From contig JAMXIF010000022.1 in the NCBI GenBank assembly GCA_028583685.1, positions 1,757,031 to 1,821,030 on the forward strand: a stretch of 64,000 bases of DNA, written 5' to 3'. The stretch comes from Petaurus breviceps papuanus. Its lineage: Eukaryota; Chordata; Mammalia; Diprotodontia; Petauridae. Below, one piece after another: positions 1 through 10,009 of this stretch. The notes beneath the pieces are model-generated. The model was not told where the DNA came from, did no database searches, and worked only from the letters and a program-made list of their open reading frames with translations. Each line of letters opens with the position of its first letter. Position 1 is the stretch's first letter. The position numbers and the translations under genes were made by a program.

Positions 1-262
1 CATAGGATAGTAGACAGACAGTAGTTCTTCTAAAATAAAGATCTGGGGATTTTAGTGGACTGCAAGATAAATATGTCAACAATGTGATAGGGCATTCTAA
101 AAAGCTAACGTGATTGATCTTGGACTACATTAAAGGGAGAGGAGGTCCCAGGAATTGGGAGTGGAGGGGTAGTTCCACTATACTTTGCCATCATTAGACA
201 TCATCTAGAGTACTACATTTATTTTTGGGATACAGTAATTTAAGAAAGTTATTGATGAGCTA
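1..262 (+). mobile_element. CR1/L3 LINE fragment, C-terminal RT region
   Basis: Translation of about 40-90 reads DLGILVDCKINMS, the block that follows the reverse transcriptase in CR1/L3 proteins. Further on, a diverged version of the 'vrPhLEYcvqfW' block is visible near 200-240. Several frames are needed, so it is dead. It runs off the left edge and stops at the SINE that begins near 264. The 3' tail near 455-535 may belong to the same copy. Confidence 0.7.
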
Positions 263-263
263 T

Positions 264-405
264 GGGCAGGGCAGGTGTCACAGTGGATAGACTTCCAGGC
301 TTGGAGTTTTCCTGAGTTAAGATCTGGACTCAGACACTTACTAGCTGTGTGATCCTGGGCAAGTCACTTATCCCTGTTTGCCTCAGTTCTCCCTCCCTCC
401 GGTTT
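264..405 (+). mobile_element. tRNA-derived CORE SINE, partial
   Basis: It carries the usual head (cacagtggatagac) and the CORE phrase cttactagctgtgtgatcct, followed by gcaagtcactta and tgcctcagttctc. It lies between two stretches of CR1/L3. The subfamily (MIR3 or Mar-1) is uncertain because the tail is degraded. Confidence 0.65.
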
Positions 406-454
406 TTAAAGAGTGACTGGACAGCCATTTGTTAAATATAATATAATGTAGACT

Positions 455-535
455 CCATTCATATATGGGTTGGATTAGATGACTTCTGTGGTCCATCTTC
501 CAGCTCTCAAATTTTGTGATTCTGTGATTTTTAGA
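455..535 (+). mobile_element. CR1/L3-type 3' tail
   Basis: The words ggttggattagatgac, cttccagctct and the end gattctgtgatt are the typical CR1/L3 3' terminus, which MIR3 SINEs share. It could be the end of the LINE at the left edge, interrupted by the SINE before it, or a MIR3 tail. Confidence 0.6.
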
Positions 536-559
536 ATACATGTACAGAAGATAGAAACA

Positions 560-1240
560 AGGGACGATAGTAGAGGAAGTACACAAAAATGTGATGCTAT
601 CCTATAAGAATTGTGTCAAAAGCACTAAAGCCCAAATAGTGTCAACACTGTCAAAAAAGCCTAAAGAGAATGTAAGTGCAATAAAAGAACATCTTTTAAA
701 ATAGCCGTATTGGGAAAAAGAGGAATCTCAGAGAAGGAAGGCAACCAGTGCTTGGGATGAATGGAATAATGGAAGCCAGTTAAAAGTCTGAACTTTCATC
801 TTGATTCTGTTTTCTTGGCCAAAGAGGAAGATGATTAGATGAGAAAGGATAGAACCAAAATGGTTACTAGAGAGGATGAGAGGCAAGTTAACCAGGGAGG
901 TGGAGAGAAAGAGAGGTGCAGTTGGTACATTCGAGTCACCAGGTTCAGATGAATGATATTCCAGGATACTGAAAGAACTGATAAGATGTGATGCCCAGCC
1001 TCCCTCAGTGATGACTGGGAGATGGTGGGGAGCAGAAGAAATGCCAGAGGACTTCACAGAGGAGGGCAAATGTTCCATTTCTAAACCACTGAACTTGACT
1101 CCCATGTCTGACAAAATCCTAGCACCTCTTATCAAAGGTATAGGCAGCAAATATCTGGAAGAAGTGGTGATCACAAAACATCAACTTGCGTTCATCAAGA
1201 AGAAATCTCACCAGACTGATCATTTCTTTCTTGCTTTTTT
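560..1240 (+). mobile_element. CR1/L3 LINE, N-terminal part of the RT region
   Basis: The frame at 1008-1235 reads PEDFTEEGKCSISK, then NLTPMSDKILAPLIKGIGSKYLE, then FIKKKSHQTDH. These are the 'nyRPVnLTs..gKilE' and 'hGFikgkSc.T' blocks at the start of the CR1/L3 reverse transcriptase, with the NYRP block lost. The upstream 560-1000 stretch continues the same element in other frames. A Mar-1 SINE separates it from its continuation at about 1500-2280. Confidence 0.72.
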
Positions 1241-1261
1241 TTTTTAAGATTTACTAGACTT

Positions 1262-1500
1262 TGAGGAGGCATAGTGGATAGAGTGCTAGGTCTGAAGTCA
1301 GGAAAACTCACCTTTCTAGTTCAAATCCAACCTCAGATACTTCCTAGCAGCATGATTCTGGGCAAGTCACTTAACTCTATGCCTCAGTTTCCACATCTAT
1401 AAAATAAGTTGGAGAAGGAAATGGCAAGCCACACCAGTACGTTTGCCAACAACAAGGGGTCACAAATAGTTGGCCACAACTGAAAAATAACTGAAACAAT
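1262..1500 (+). mobile_element. Mar-1 SINE (RTE/BovB-like tail)
   Basis: The order is tRNA-like head (gcatagtggatagagtgc), a B-box-like gttcaaatccaac, the CORE words ctgggcaagtcactta and cctcagtttcc, then a tail with ggagaaggaaatggcaagcc, tttgccaacaa, ggggtcacaaat and ccacaactgaa. That tail matches the 3' end shared with RTE/BovB LINEs and marks the marsupial Mar-1 family. It interrupts a CR1/L3 LINE. Confidence 0.82.
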
Positions 1501-2280
1501 ATTGTTAGTGCAGGGGAATGAAATAGATCAAATTTTCCTAGAGAAGACCACTAAATGAACTTGCATGTTTTCCTTGTGAACAACATAGACAAATGTGGGT
1601 TCAATAGTACAATTAGGTAGATTCAGAATTGATTGGATGGCTGGACCCAAAGAGTAATGATTAATGAGTTGGTGTCCTGCTGGTGGGTTCCGGGGAACTC
1701 TCCTTCACCCTAAGCTGTTTAAAATTTTATCAGTGGCTTGGATGAAGGCAACGCTGGCACGCTCATTCAATTTGCAGATGAACCAAAGCTGGGAGGTATA
1801 GCTAATCCCTCCCTGCCACATTGGATGTCAGAAGTAAAATTCAAAGAGTTATTGACATATAAGAACACTGAACTGAAACAGGTGGAACAAGGTGAAAATT
1901 AATAGAGAAAAATGTAAACTCTTCCACTTGGATTGTGAAACTTGACTTGACAAGTAGATGGTAAGAGAGGCATGGTTGTACAACAGTTTGCCTGAAAAAT
2001 ATCTGCAGATTTCAGTAAGCTATAAATTCAACATGAGTCAACAGTGTGATGTGGTAATCAACAAAGGTAAGGTGATCTTGGACTACATTAAGAGATTGTC
2101 ATACTGTACTGTGCCCTGGTCAGACACATCTGGAATATTGCACTCATTCCTGGGTCTTGCATTTTGAGAAAAATGTTCCTAAGCTGGAGAGCAGTTGGAT
2201 GGTGAGACATTGACATATGAGAATGAAGATGAGTTAAAGGAACTGGAGATGTTTGAGATGAAAGAAGAAAAGTTTTGGAA
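1501..2280 (+). mobile_element. CR1/L3 LINE, RT catalytic and C-terminal region
   Basis: Reading 1742-1806 gives LDEGNAG, then FADEPKLGG. This is the CR1/L3 'fiNDLDeGie..LsKFADDTKLGG' block, with the second Asp of the catalytic ADD now Glu. Reading 1958-2167 gives KFNMSQQCDVV, the C-terminal block also seen at the left edge. It continues the copy at 560-1240 after the SINE. Several frames are needed, so it is inactive. Confidence 0.75.
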
Positions 2281-2420
2281 AAGCCATGGTGTAGTGGATA
2301 AAGAGCTTATCTAAGAGTTAGGAAGATGTGTATTCGAATCCTGCCTCTGACATGAACTGGATGTGTGGCCATGGCCCAGCCCCCTCTCAATCCCCCAGGC
2401 ATGTCTCTAAGATTGTAAAT
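2279..2420 (+). mobile_element. MIR-like SINE, 5' half
   Basis: It starts ccatggtgtagtggataaagagc, with a B-box-like attcgaatcctgcctctgac, then decays. The orientation is that of MIR. Nothing recognisable follows at 2421-2592. Confidence 0.55.
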
Positions 2421-2592
2421 TGCAGAGAACATGTCCTTCTCTGTTGGCAGAGGGAGTTGTCACCAAGAAATCTCTATGACAATGAAATCTTAAATCCAGC
2501 TAAAAATGTAACAAAAAGGTTTTTTAAAAGGAAAAAAAAGACTTATTGGGGATGCGATACACAAATATATGAGAAGTTGTCATGTGGAAGAC

Positions 2593-2850
2593 TGGGGCAG
2601 CTAGGTGGCACAGTGGATAGAGTACTAAGCTTGGAGTCAGAAAGATCTGAACTCAAATCTAGCATCAGATGCTTATTAGCTGTGTGACCCTGGGTAAGAC
2701 ATTTAACCTCTGTTTGTCTCAGTTTCTTCATCTGTAAAATGGGGATAACAATAGTACCTAGCTCCCAGGGTTGTTGTGAGGAACACATAAGATAATTGTA
2801 AAGCACTTAGCACACAGTGCCTGTTACATAGTAAGTGCTATAAAATGTTA
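2593..2850 (+). mobile_element. MIR-family SINE, nearly full length
   Basis: It has the head ggggcagctaggtggcacag, a B-box-like region, the CORE words attagctgtgtgaccctggg, cagtttcttcatctgtaaaa, and a long L2-type tail (gggttgttgtgaggaac, taaagcacttagcaca, acatagtaagtgct). It is one of the best preserved SINEs here. A TA/TG-rich stretch follows at 2850-2935. Confidence 0.75.
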
Positions 2851-2935
2851 GATATATTGTATATATGTTATATAAATATATACTATATATATGTGTGTGT
2901 GTGTCTTTATATTTATATGCTATATAAATGTTAAA

Positions 2936-3052
2936 TTGTAAGCTCCTTGAAGGTAGGGACTTTTCCCTCTTTTTGTATCTCCAACACTCAGCTGGATCAG
3001 AAGCTGACACACAGTAGGTGCTTGGTCAATTTTTACTGATTGATTGATTAAA
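2936..3052 (+). mobile_element. L2 LINE 3' end
   Basis: The words gtaagctccttgaaggtaggg, tttgtatctccaacactcag and cacagtaggtgcttggtcaa, ending in tgattgattgatt, are the classical L2 3' terminus with its short tandem tail. Confidence 0.78.
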
Positions 3053-3109
3053 GAGTGATTAGCCATGATCTGCTGTGTCCCAAAGTACCAAACCAGGAGT
3101 AAAAGGGGA

Positions 3110-3325
3110 AAGCTGCAGGAATGCTCATTAAAGTTCATTGGGAGGAAAACATTTCTAACAATTCAATCTGTCATAAAACAAAATGAGTTATCCTGGCTTC
3201 TCCTCCATCAGAGGTCTTTAGCTGAGACTGGATGCCCATTCCATTTTTCTGTTTAGGGATTCAGGCTAGATGCCCTACAAGAGCCCTTCCAGCTCTGAGA
3301 TTCTGTGATCCTGTGATCAAAAGTC
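3110..3325 (+). mobile_element. CR1/L3 LINE 3' end
   Basis: It contains aaacatttctaacaattc, agaggtctttagc..gagactggatgccc, cttccagctctgagattctg and the tail tgtgatcctgtgatc. This is the order of the CR1/L3 3' region. It may be the far end of the copy at 560-2280, cut off by the intervening SINEs and L2. Confidence 0.68.
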
Positions 3326-3684
3326 AGCTAGCAGAGAGACAGTCTGACCTTTATGCCTCTCAAAGCCCTGTCTGCGTGAGGGGTCTATTCTTCCTGTCTT
3401 ACCGTCAGAGAGATTCTCTATCACACAATCTCAGAACTGGAGGAAACCTGGAGAGCTAAAATTCCTCTTTCCCTCTTCCTTTCCTAGTTCCAATCTGAGG
3501 GCTGTTGGGGGACAAGACTGTGTTCTCTACCAATCATTCGGGACAGAGGGTCACCTTTTTGCAATATTCTCCCTCCTTTTTTTTTCCTTCCTTAATTACT
3601 TCTTACCCAAGCACAAGGGACTTTTTGTGGTGAAGGGCAGTCAGAGAAGAGAAAAATACCAGTGGGAGAATACATTTCTTTAGA

Positions 3685-4589
3685 TACAAACATAACTCGA
3701 AAATATTGCAGGTTCGGTTCCAGACCATCACAATAAAGCAAATATCACAATAAAGCGAGTCTCATGAATCTTTTGGTTTCCCAGTGCATGTAGAGGTTAT
3801 GTTTACATTATACTGCAGTCTATTAAGTCTTCAATAGTATTATGTCTAAAAAAATATACATGCCTGAATTAAAAATATTGCTAAAAAATATTCTAACCAT
3901 CATGTGAGCCTTTATCAGGTCATAATCTTTTTACTGGGGCAGGGTCTCATCTTGATGTTGATGACTATTGTCTGACCAGGGTGGTGGTTGCTGAAGGCTG
4001 GGGTAGCTGTGGTAGTTTCTTAAAACAAGGCAACAATGAAGTTAGCCACATCAACTGACTCTTCCTTTCATGAAAGATTTTTCCATAGCATGTAATGCTG
4101 TTGGATAGCGTTTTACCCACAGTAGAAATTCTTTCAAAATGGGAATCAGTCCTCTCAAACCCTGCTGTACCTTTATCAAAGTTAATGTAATATTCTTAAA
4201 TATTTTGTGTCTCAGAGAAGGGGGGAGGGCTGAGGAGAGATGGGGAATGGCCAGTTGATAGAGCAGTCAGAACACACGCAACATTTATCAATTAAGTTTG
4301 CTGTCACATATAGGGACGGTTCATGGCATCCCAAAACAATTACAATAGTAGCATCAAGGATCACTGATCACACATCACCATAACAGATATAACAATAATG
4401 AAAAAGTTTGAAATATTGTGAGCATTACCAGAACGTGACACAGAGACATGATGTGAGCCCATGCTGTGGGAAAAAATGGTGCCAATAGACTTGCTCCATG
4501 CAAGGTTGCCAAAATCTTTCAATTTGTATAAAATACAATATCTGAGGAGTGTAATAAAGTGAAGTACAATAAAATGAAGTATGCCTGTA
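3685..4589 (+). mobile_element. Tigger1-like (pogo/Tc1-mariner) DNA transposon, internally deleted
   Basis: Both ends match Tigger1. The left end is cataactcgaaaatattgcag followed by gttcggttccagacca and caataaagc. The right end is caataaaatgaag followed by tatgcctg. TA dinucleotides flank it at 3685-3686 and 4588-4589. The interior holds the known end regions (gttggatagcgttttaccca, gcagtcagaacacacgcaac, gaaaaagtttgaaatattg). Tigger1 is about 2.4 kb, and nearly all the transposase is missing here. The join lies near 4190-4205. It is a non-autonomous copy, in the orientation where the lost transposase would read on the minus strand. Confidence 0.85.
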
Positions 4590-4639
4590 CCATGTTCTTT
4601 GCTGAAGGAAGAGGTTAATATGACATCTCTCTCCATTTT

Positions 4640-4740
4640 ACAGATGGGAAGCCTGAGGCCTGCCTAGAGATTGGGATTCTGCTGCCTGAGGTCACACAGT
4701 AAGTAGAGTCAGGGGCTAGACTAGAGTAAAAGATTCTCTT
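4640..4740 (-). mobile_element. MIR SINE fragment
   Basis: The words ccattttacagatgggaag, gtcacacagtaagtag and caggggctagac are MIR in reverse complement. It is short and diverged. Confidence 0.6.
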
Positions 4741-4859
4741 CGAATATTTAAACAGCCCTACAGAAAAGAAGGGGGAGGAATGTGAAAAGGGAATAGAGGA
4801 GAGACTGATCAAGGGAGGGAGGAGAAGCTGGGCTCTGTTCTTGGCCTTTCCCAACCACT

Positions 4860-5340
4860 GTGTGAACTTTGCAGGCAGAGGAAAGGAGGGGAGAGCTAGT
4901 GAGTAATTAGCTGATTCACATGCGTGTTAATTAATTGTGGATGCAATATACTGCAATTAGCTTCTCAGTCAGTACATACAGAGAGGGGCTCCCTGCTCTT
5001 CTGCAAACAAATAACTCTCCTAGCAGGCAGCAGTAGCTTCCTGAAACTGACTACCACAGACCCACCTAGACACATGAGCGACTGTCCCTCAGGCCTTAGT
5101 GCAGCCCTGCTCGAGGTCCAAGATGAACAAGGATGATATGAATGAGTGTCACACCCAAGTCCCTACCTGTCCTCTATACACAGGGGCTTGTCCAACTCTC
5201 TTCTCCAGTCTGAGCTCCCTACTTCCCTGGAAAGTTCACAAAGAACAGACATTGTCTCCAGAAGGCTCCTAAGAAACTGCTTGTCACAGGGAGGGAGAGA
5301 GCCAGGACTATTCCCTGGCACTCTCCCATTAGCACACGAT
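4860..5340. other. Unique sequence with clustered homeodomain-like motifs
   Basis: No repeat or gene is recognised. TAATTAG lies at 4904-4910, TTAATTAATT at 4927-4936 and CAATTAG at 4954-4960, all within 60 bases. Such a cluster, in a non-repetitive island between repeats, would suit a conserved regulatory element. This is inference from motif density only. Confidence 0.3.
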
Positions 5341-5369
5341 TAACAACAAATTTTATAGGATCCCACAGT

Positions 5370-5580
5370 ATCTTATCTGGAAAAGACCTTAGAGCATACA
5401 AGGCCACACCTGGCAAGGATCTTAGATTATAACACAGGAAGACTGGGAAGAGTCTGAATCATAGAATGTTAGCAACTAGAGCTGTTCTATTCCCAGACCA
5501 TCAGTTTTATAAAGGAGGGAACTGAACTTAGGAAAGTCTGGGTGACTTCCCCAGGGTCACACAGAGATTTCAAAGGGATG
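5370..5580 (-). mobile_element. MIR/MIR3 SINE, diverged
   Basis: The order is tagcaactagagctg, ccagaccatc, ttataaaggagggaactgaac, gtgacttccccagggtcaca. This is the MIR3 order in reverse complement. Confidence 0.55.
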
Positions 5581-5697
5581 AGACATAGGATAGGGGAGTT
5601 TTAATAAGGGACATAAAGAGAACTTGGAAAGGGGGCAAATGTTAGTGGAGCCTAGGGCTAAAAAAAAAGTACCAGGTCTAGGGGGTTTGACCTTGGT

Positions 5698-6050
5698 GTA
5701 GTAGGTGGGGAGATAGTGAATATTTCAAACCCTAAACCTGGAATCAGAAGAGACTGTGTTTCAAATCATGTCTCCAACACCTACTATCTGAATGAGCACA
5801 TCACTTAATCTGGGTTTGTTTAGTTTTTTTTGGCAAGGCAGTTGGGGTTGTCACTTGACCAAGGTCACACAGTATGGTAAGTATGTCCAATGTCTCAGGT
5901 CATATTTGAACTCAGGTCCTCCTGACTCCATGGCCAGTGCTCTATTCACTGCACCACCTACTGCCCTCACATCACTTAATCTTAATGAGCCTCAGTTTCC
6001 CTTTGTGCTAAATGGGGATAATAATACCTATACTACCGGTATCTACCTAC
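5698..6050 (+). mobile_element. MIR-family SINE split by a younger SINE
   Basis: The left part, 5698-5811, holds the head and CORE (ctggaatcagaagag, ctccaacacctactatctga, gcacatcacttaatct). The right part, 5968-6050, repeats cacatcacttaatct and continues with gagcctcagtttccc and aaatggggataataatacct. The 15-bp repeat at 5797-5811 and 5968-5982 is the target duplication of the SINE between them. Confidence 0.8.
5812..5967 (-). mobile_element. Short marsupial tRNA-derived SINE nested in a MIR
   Basis: In reverse complement it has a head near 5967 (gggcagtaggtggtgcag), a B-box-like gttcaaatatgac and the CORE word gtgtgaccttggtcaag, and it ends at a T-run that is its A-tail on the minus strand. 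A perfect 15-bp target duplication flanks it. It is younger than the MIR it splits. Confidence 0.8.
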
Positions 6051-6269
6051 ATCATGAGTTCTATATTAACCTCCAAATACTTTTAGAATACTTAGAGCTA
6101 TTAATAGGGACACAGGAGATAAACCATTTCTGTACTAGTCATAACTTTGTCTATGGTCATCCCTGCCTCAAACATTTTTTCTAGATTTCAGGTTTTTCCT
6201 CTCCTCTATCCTTATTTCCCCCCTATTTTACCCTCATCACTACCCTTCTTTCTTTCTCTCCTTCTCATG

Positions 6270-6470
6270 CAGGGACTATTAACCTAAGGCCCATGGACAG
6301 ATTTCAGGAGGTCCATGAACTTTAATGGGAAAAAAAATTACATTTGATTCCAATATAATTGGTTTCCTTTGTACTCACATATATTTTATTTTTTTGCATT
6401 TAAAACATTATTCTGAGAAACTGTCCATAGGTTTCACTGAACTGCCAAAAAAGATTCGAGAACCCTTGTT
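6270..6470 (+). mobile_element. hAT-like nonautonomous DNA transposon (cagggnnnttaacct type)
   Basis: It starts cagggactattaacct and ends in the imperfect inverted complement gattcgagaacccttg. The AT-rich interior (ataattggtttcctttgt, tttgcatttaaaacattatt) recurs in copies at 24350-24545 and 39281-39463. Ends of this sort are typical of hAT elements; the exact family is not known to me. Confidence 0.55.
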
Positions 6471-6479
6471 TTAATACCT

Positions 6480-7035
6480 TGACCCAGGCCATTAAAATTT
6501 AGATTACTGAAGCCTTTGGATTTAAAAATGCTTATTTAAATTTAAAACCCTTCCTGCCCCTCCCCACCTCATTATTGACAACTTTCCATTGGGATTCTGA
6601 TTTATATTTTGTATCTGTAGTTTACTGATTCAGTTCTCTAGTTGTAACATAAAAAGATTGAACAAAAACTTGATCAGGGACGATCCTTGGACTCAGACTG
6701 AGAGATAAACTGTCACTGAATGGCAGCTTTCTTTAGCATCAGATTGAGACATGCCCCTGACCACAGACTGAACCCTAACCCTGATCACAGACTGAACATA
6801 CATCCAAAGCCATAATCCCAGTAATGAGTTTAACCCTGGAAAACTCTGCTTTTTTCTTCTCTGTGGCTTTCTCTCCAAAATGTGGTCTTATCCTGATTCT
6901 TTATGCTCCCTCCCTTTGTCCCCTCCCCTTCCACATTCTGCCTCCCCCATTGCTGACTCAGCACCACCTGGCTGAGTCCTATTCCTCCCCTATGACTCTC
7001 CCGTGATCTGCACAGATGTCTCTGTTTGGATTCCC
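6480..7035. other. Mostly unique sequence with a small 24-bp tandem duplication
   Basis: The only structure seen is a 24-bp unit at 6755-6778 repeated at 6779-6802 (ccctgaccacagactgaacc / ccctgatcacagactgaaca). A pyrimidine-rich stretch lies at 6890-6950. No gene was found. Confidence 0.5.
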
Positions 7036-7039
7036 ACAA

Positions 7040-7285
7040 TATCCCCACCCCTCATTCCCTGAAACCATAAAAGTTTCCTTTACCTGAACCTTCCTAAAAA
7101 ACCCTACTTCATCCATTAGGGTGCTGTTTGCTAGCCTTATAGCCCCTTCCCCCCCCAATATATACCACCCCAATTCTAGACATCTTTCAAAGTCTATTTC
7201 AAGAACCACTTCTTCTAGGAAGCCTTCCTCGGCCATTTCAGCACAAAAATGCCTCCCTTTCATTAATTCCTAAATGTATATTTGA
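7040..7285 (+). mobile_element. L2 LINE 3' coding/UTR fragment
   Basis: The phrases tctttcaaagtctatttcaag and ttctaggaagccttcctcgg match the end of L2 ORF2 ('SFRSqLkchLLrEAFP'). It is short and frameless. Confidence 0.6.
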
Positions 7286-7384
7286 CACCAAATTTTCTCT
7301 GCTCTTCACAAATCCTAGCACAGAAATGAGACATAGCTGAAATCTTGATATATGAGAGGTATCTTGACTTGCTGCAAAAGGGTA

Positions 7385-7500
7385 TTTGTATTCAGTCAGA
7401 AATCTGGGTTCCAGTCCTGGCTCTGATCTTTCTTAGATAGGCAGATGTGAGAAAGTCACTCATCCCTTGGAGTCTCAGCTCCTTCAGGTTTGTTAGAGGG
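7385..7500 (+). mobile_element. MIR SINE fragment
   Basis: It contains agtcagaaatctgggttcc, agtcctggctctgat, agaaagtcactcatccc and agtctcagctcctt, which is a diverged MIR. Confidence 0.5.
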
Positions 7501-7504
7501 TGCT

Positions 7505-8110
7505 CAAAGCCCCTCCTGGGGTTGGGACTGGCTGGATTTGCATATGAAAGAACCAGTGATGTGACTAGGCCAGGAGAGGAAAGAGGAAAATGACTGACTT
7601 AAGAGCTTAACATCCTCTCAGTGACTTTTCCTCAACTACTTATCAACAAGAGAGGATGGAAGAGACTTAAACGCTGAGAACTGGTGGTTTATAGTCTATC
7701 CTGCAGAGTTAAAATGAGATGTACGTAGAATGCTCAGCATAAACTGGGGTAAGGTCTCTGATAGAAGGATTCAAATTCCTGGATTTTGGAGAAAAGAGTT
7801 CAGTCTAATGAAAAAAACTAAGCCTGAGGGGTTTGTTAGCTAAAAGGACCCTGCTTTCTGTTCTAAAGAACTTCTTAGGACCTAAGACTGAGAATTCCTT
7901 GCTGGGGAAATAGATTTATGTAGCTGTGACTGAGGGCATGAGACTGGAGAACTGGAGGGGAGGTCTTACAAATTATTTTTGCTGGTACCAGACAAAGATT
8001 TCTGCCTCTTCTAAAGGAGCTAGGAAATTCTATGGGATTTAAGCTAAAAGAGCTTGACAATCCCCACTTTTCAAGAATTTCAGCTGCATCCAGTGGACAG
8101 TGGACACTGA
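7505..8110. other. Unique sequence, no gene seen
   Basis: No repeat family or coding potential is recognised. An octamer-like atttgcatatg lies at about 7537-7547. That is a common chance word and is noted only for completeness. Confidence 0.4.
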
Positions 8111-8141
8111 ATAGTCAAGTCAACAAGAGTTAATTAAGTGT

Positions 8142-8287
8142 GGGCGGCCAGGTAGCACAGCGAGTAAGAGCACCGGCTCCAGTGTTGAGAAGACCTGTAG
8201 ATCGAATCCCGGGCTCAGACACTTAGCACCCACCCAGAAACACCTGGCCGTGTAACCTTGAGCAAGTTACTTAACCCCAATTGCTTA
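8142..8287 (+). mobile_element. Short tRNA-derived marsupial SINE, subtype 1, dimer unit A
   Basis: It begins gggcggccaggtagcacagc, has a B-box-like gatcgaatccc, and ends gttacttaaccccaattgct with no A-tail. Subtype 1 marks are 'cacttagcacccacccag' and 'aacacctggccgtg'. It is a compact element resembling Australian marsupial SINEs (WSINE1/WALLSI group); the name is not certain. The second unit follows directly. Confidence 0.75.
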
Positions 8288-8455
8288 GGGGCGGCCAGGT
8301 GGCTCAGCGAGTAAGAGCACCGGCTCCAGTGTTGGGACGACCTGGAGATCGAATCCCGGGCTCGGACATTCAGCACCACACCCAGAAATAACTGGCCGGG
8401 TAACCTTGAGCAAGTTACTTAACCCTGATTGCTTAAAGAAAAAAAAAAGAAGAAA
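8288..8455 (+). mobile_element. Short tRNA-derived marsupial SINE, subtype 2, dimer unit B
   Basis: It has the same architecture as the unit before it, but with subtype 2 marks: 'cattcagcaccacacccag' and 'aataactggccggg'. It ends in an A-rich tail (ttaaagaaaaaaaaaagaag). The two units sit head to tail inside an L2. I see no clear target duplication around the pair. Confidence 0.75.
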
Positions 8456-9409
8456 AGCCGGTCCCTGTCCTCAAGGAGCTTGCAGTCTAGTGGTGGGGAC
8501 AATGTGCAAACAACCACATGATAACAAGGCATAGATAGGATACCCTGAGCATATCTAAAAGGGACTGAGAAAGACTTCTTATGGGCGGTAGGACTTTAAC
8601 CAATACTTTAAGGAAGCCAAAGAATCTAGGAGGTGGAGATAAGGAGGGAGAGAGTTCCAGTCATGGGGTTCAGTCCGTGAAAATACCCAGAGTAGACAGA
8701 TGAACCATCTTGTTTGAGGAAAAGCAAGGAGACCAGCATCACTAGATCCCCGAGTATATGTTGGGCAACAAGGTGTAGAAAGATCGGCAAGGTAAGAAGG
8801 GAGGTCTTTAAGGCCAGTCAGAGGATTTTAGGTTTGATCTTGGAGGTAATACTCAGTCACTGGTGTTTATTGAATGATGGAAGTGGGGGAAGAGGTGAAA
8901 TGGTCAGGTTTGTACTTTAGGAGGATCAGTTTGACAGCTGAGCAGAGGATGACCAGGGAGTAGGGAAAGACTTAAGTCGGATATTTCAATCCTCCAGGAA
9001 TGAAGAAATAAAGCCCTGCACCAGGGTGGTTGCAGTGTCAGAGCAGGTAGGGATGCATACCAGGAAGACCCTATGAAGGCAGAAAGGACAGGACTTGGCA
9101 ACAAATTGGATATGGATGATGAAAGAGAGTGAAGAGGGTGGCACCTTGATTGTGAACCTAAGTGGTTGGGAGCATGATGGTACTCTGGGCTATTTAATAC
9201 AGAAGTTAAGGAGGAGGGAAGGATCAGGAGGGAAAGACGATGAATTAAATTTTGGACACATTGAGTGTGAGATGTTCGCAAGACATCCAGTTCAAGATGA
9301 TCAATAGGCAATTGGAGATTCAATACTAGAAGTCAAGAGAGAGATTAGGTTTGAACAAATAGATGTGACACTCATCTTCCTAGACATGAACAGCATCCAG
9401 TAGACATAT

Positions 9410-10005
9410 GATGACATCACTAGAAGACCTCCATCATGCTGTGTCTTCAGGAGTATGCCTGACCACAGGAGTTCCCTACAGCCCATATGTCCTTCCACAC
9501 ATATATCCTGACCAAATGTGTCCCTTATGTGTGTGCATCTCCATAAATGTTCTCTAGATGTGCCTGCTCTTCCCACTGATGTTGTATGTACAGGTATCCT
9601 TTCCACATCACAACTTCCCCCCTTGTGGTTAATAAATCCCAGATTGGCATAAGAAATTAAATGGGTACTGGGGAGAGTTTCACAGAAGTCGCAGACAACA
9701 TGCAAAGGCCAGCAGACAACATAGAAAAACTTGAGAAACTCAGAAATGCATAAAATATATTTATAGTATTGTATAAGGTCAACATATTTTATCTTTTAAT
9801 ACCATAATAATTCAAGACTTCTTCTCTGATACAAAAGGTCAAAAAATTTTACATAGATTTTCCAGATCACCACCATGATGTGAAAGGAATAAGTATTTGT
9901 GGAAGTGTTTGACCCAGGTTTATAAAGGAAATATTTTACAGACACTTTTCTTTCCATGCCATTTCATTAACGTAATTTGCTTTGAACTAATTGCTAATTG
10001 AATAA
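9410..10005. repeat. AT-rich segment, probably an unassigned interspersed repeat
   Basis: About 9590-9900 has the feel of an old DNA-transposon consensus (acaggtatcctttccacatc, gagaaactcagaaatgcata, taccataataattcaagac), but I cannot name it and see no second copy here. Confidence 0.3.
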
Positions 10006-10009
10006 CAGA

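Larger units (their letters stand above)
8112..9410 (-). mobile_element. L2 LINE, ORF2 3' half and 3' end, split by a SINE dimer
   Basis: Its 3' terminus (agtcaacaagagttaattaag) abuts the SINE dimer at 8142. The rest resumes at about 8455 with gtccctgtcctcaaggagct. Further in, ggtgtttattgaatgatgg, aggaggatcagtttgacagc, gcaccagggtggttgcagtg, caacaaattggatatggatg and aattttggacacattgagtg match reversed L2 ORF2 (RT to C-terminus). It is the longest minus-strand L2 here. Confidence 0.78.

Noticed and set aside
728-1174. 148-codon minus-strand frame
   Set aside because: It is antisense to a CR1/L3 LINE whose plus-strand motifs are clear.
4361-4636. 91-codon minus-strand frame in the Tigger element
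   Set aside because: It lies in the terminal non-coding part of the transposon and does not resemble transposase.
7536-7547. Octamer (POU) promoter site
   Set aside because: A single common word with no supporting context.
8142-8455. Possible tandem tRNA genes
   Set aside because: The A/B-box-like heads belong to SINEs. No cloverleaf with acceptor pairing was seen.
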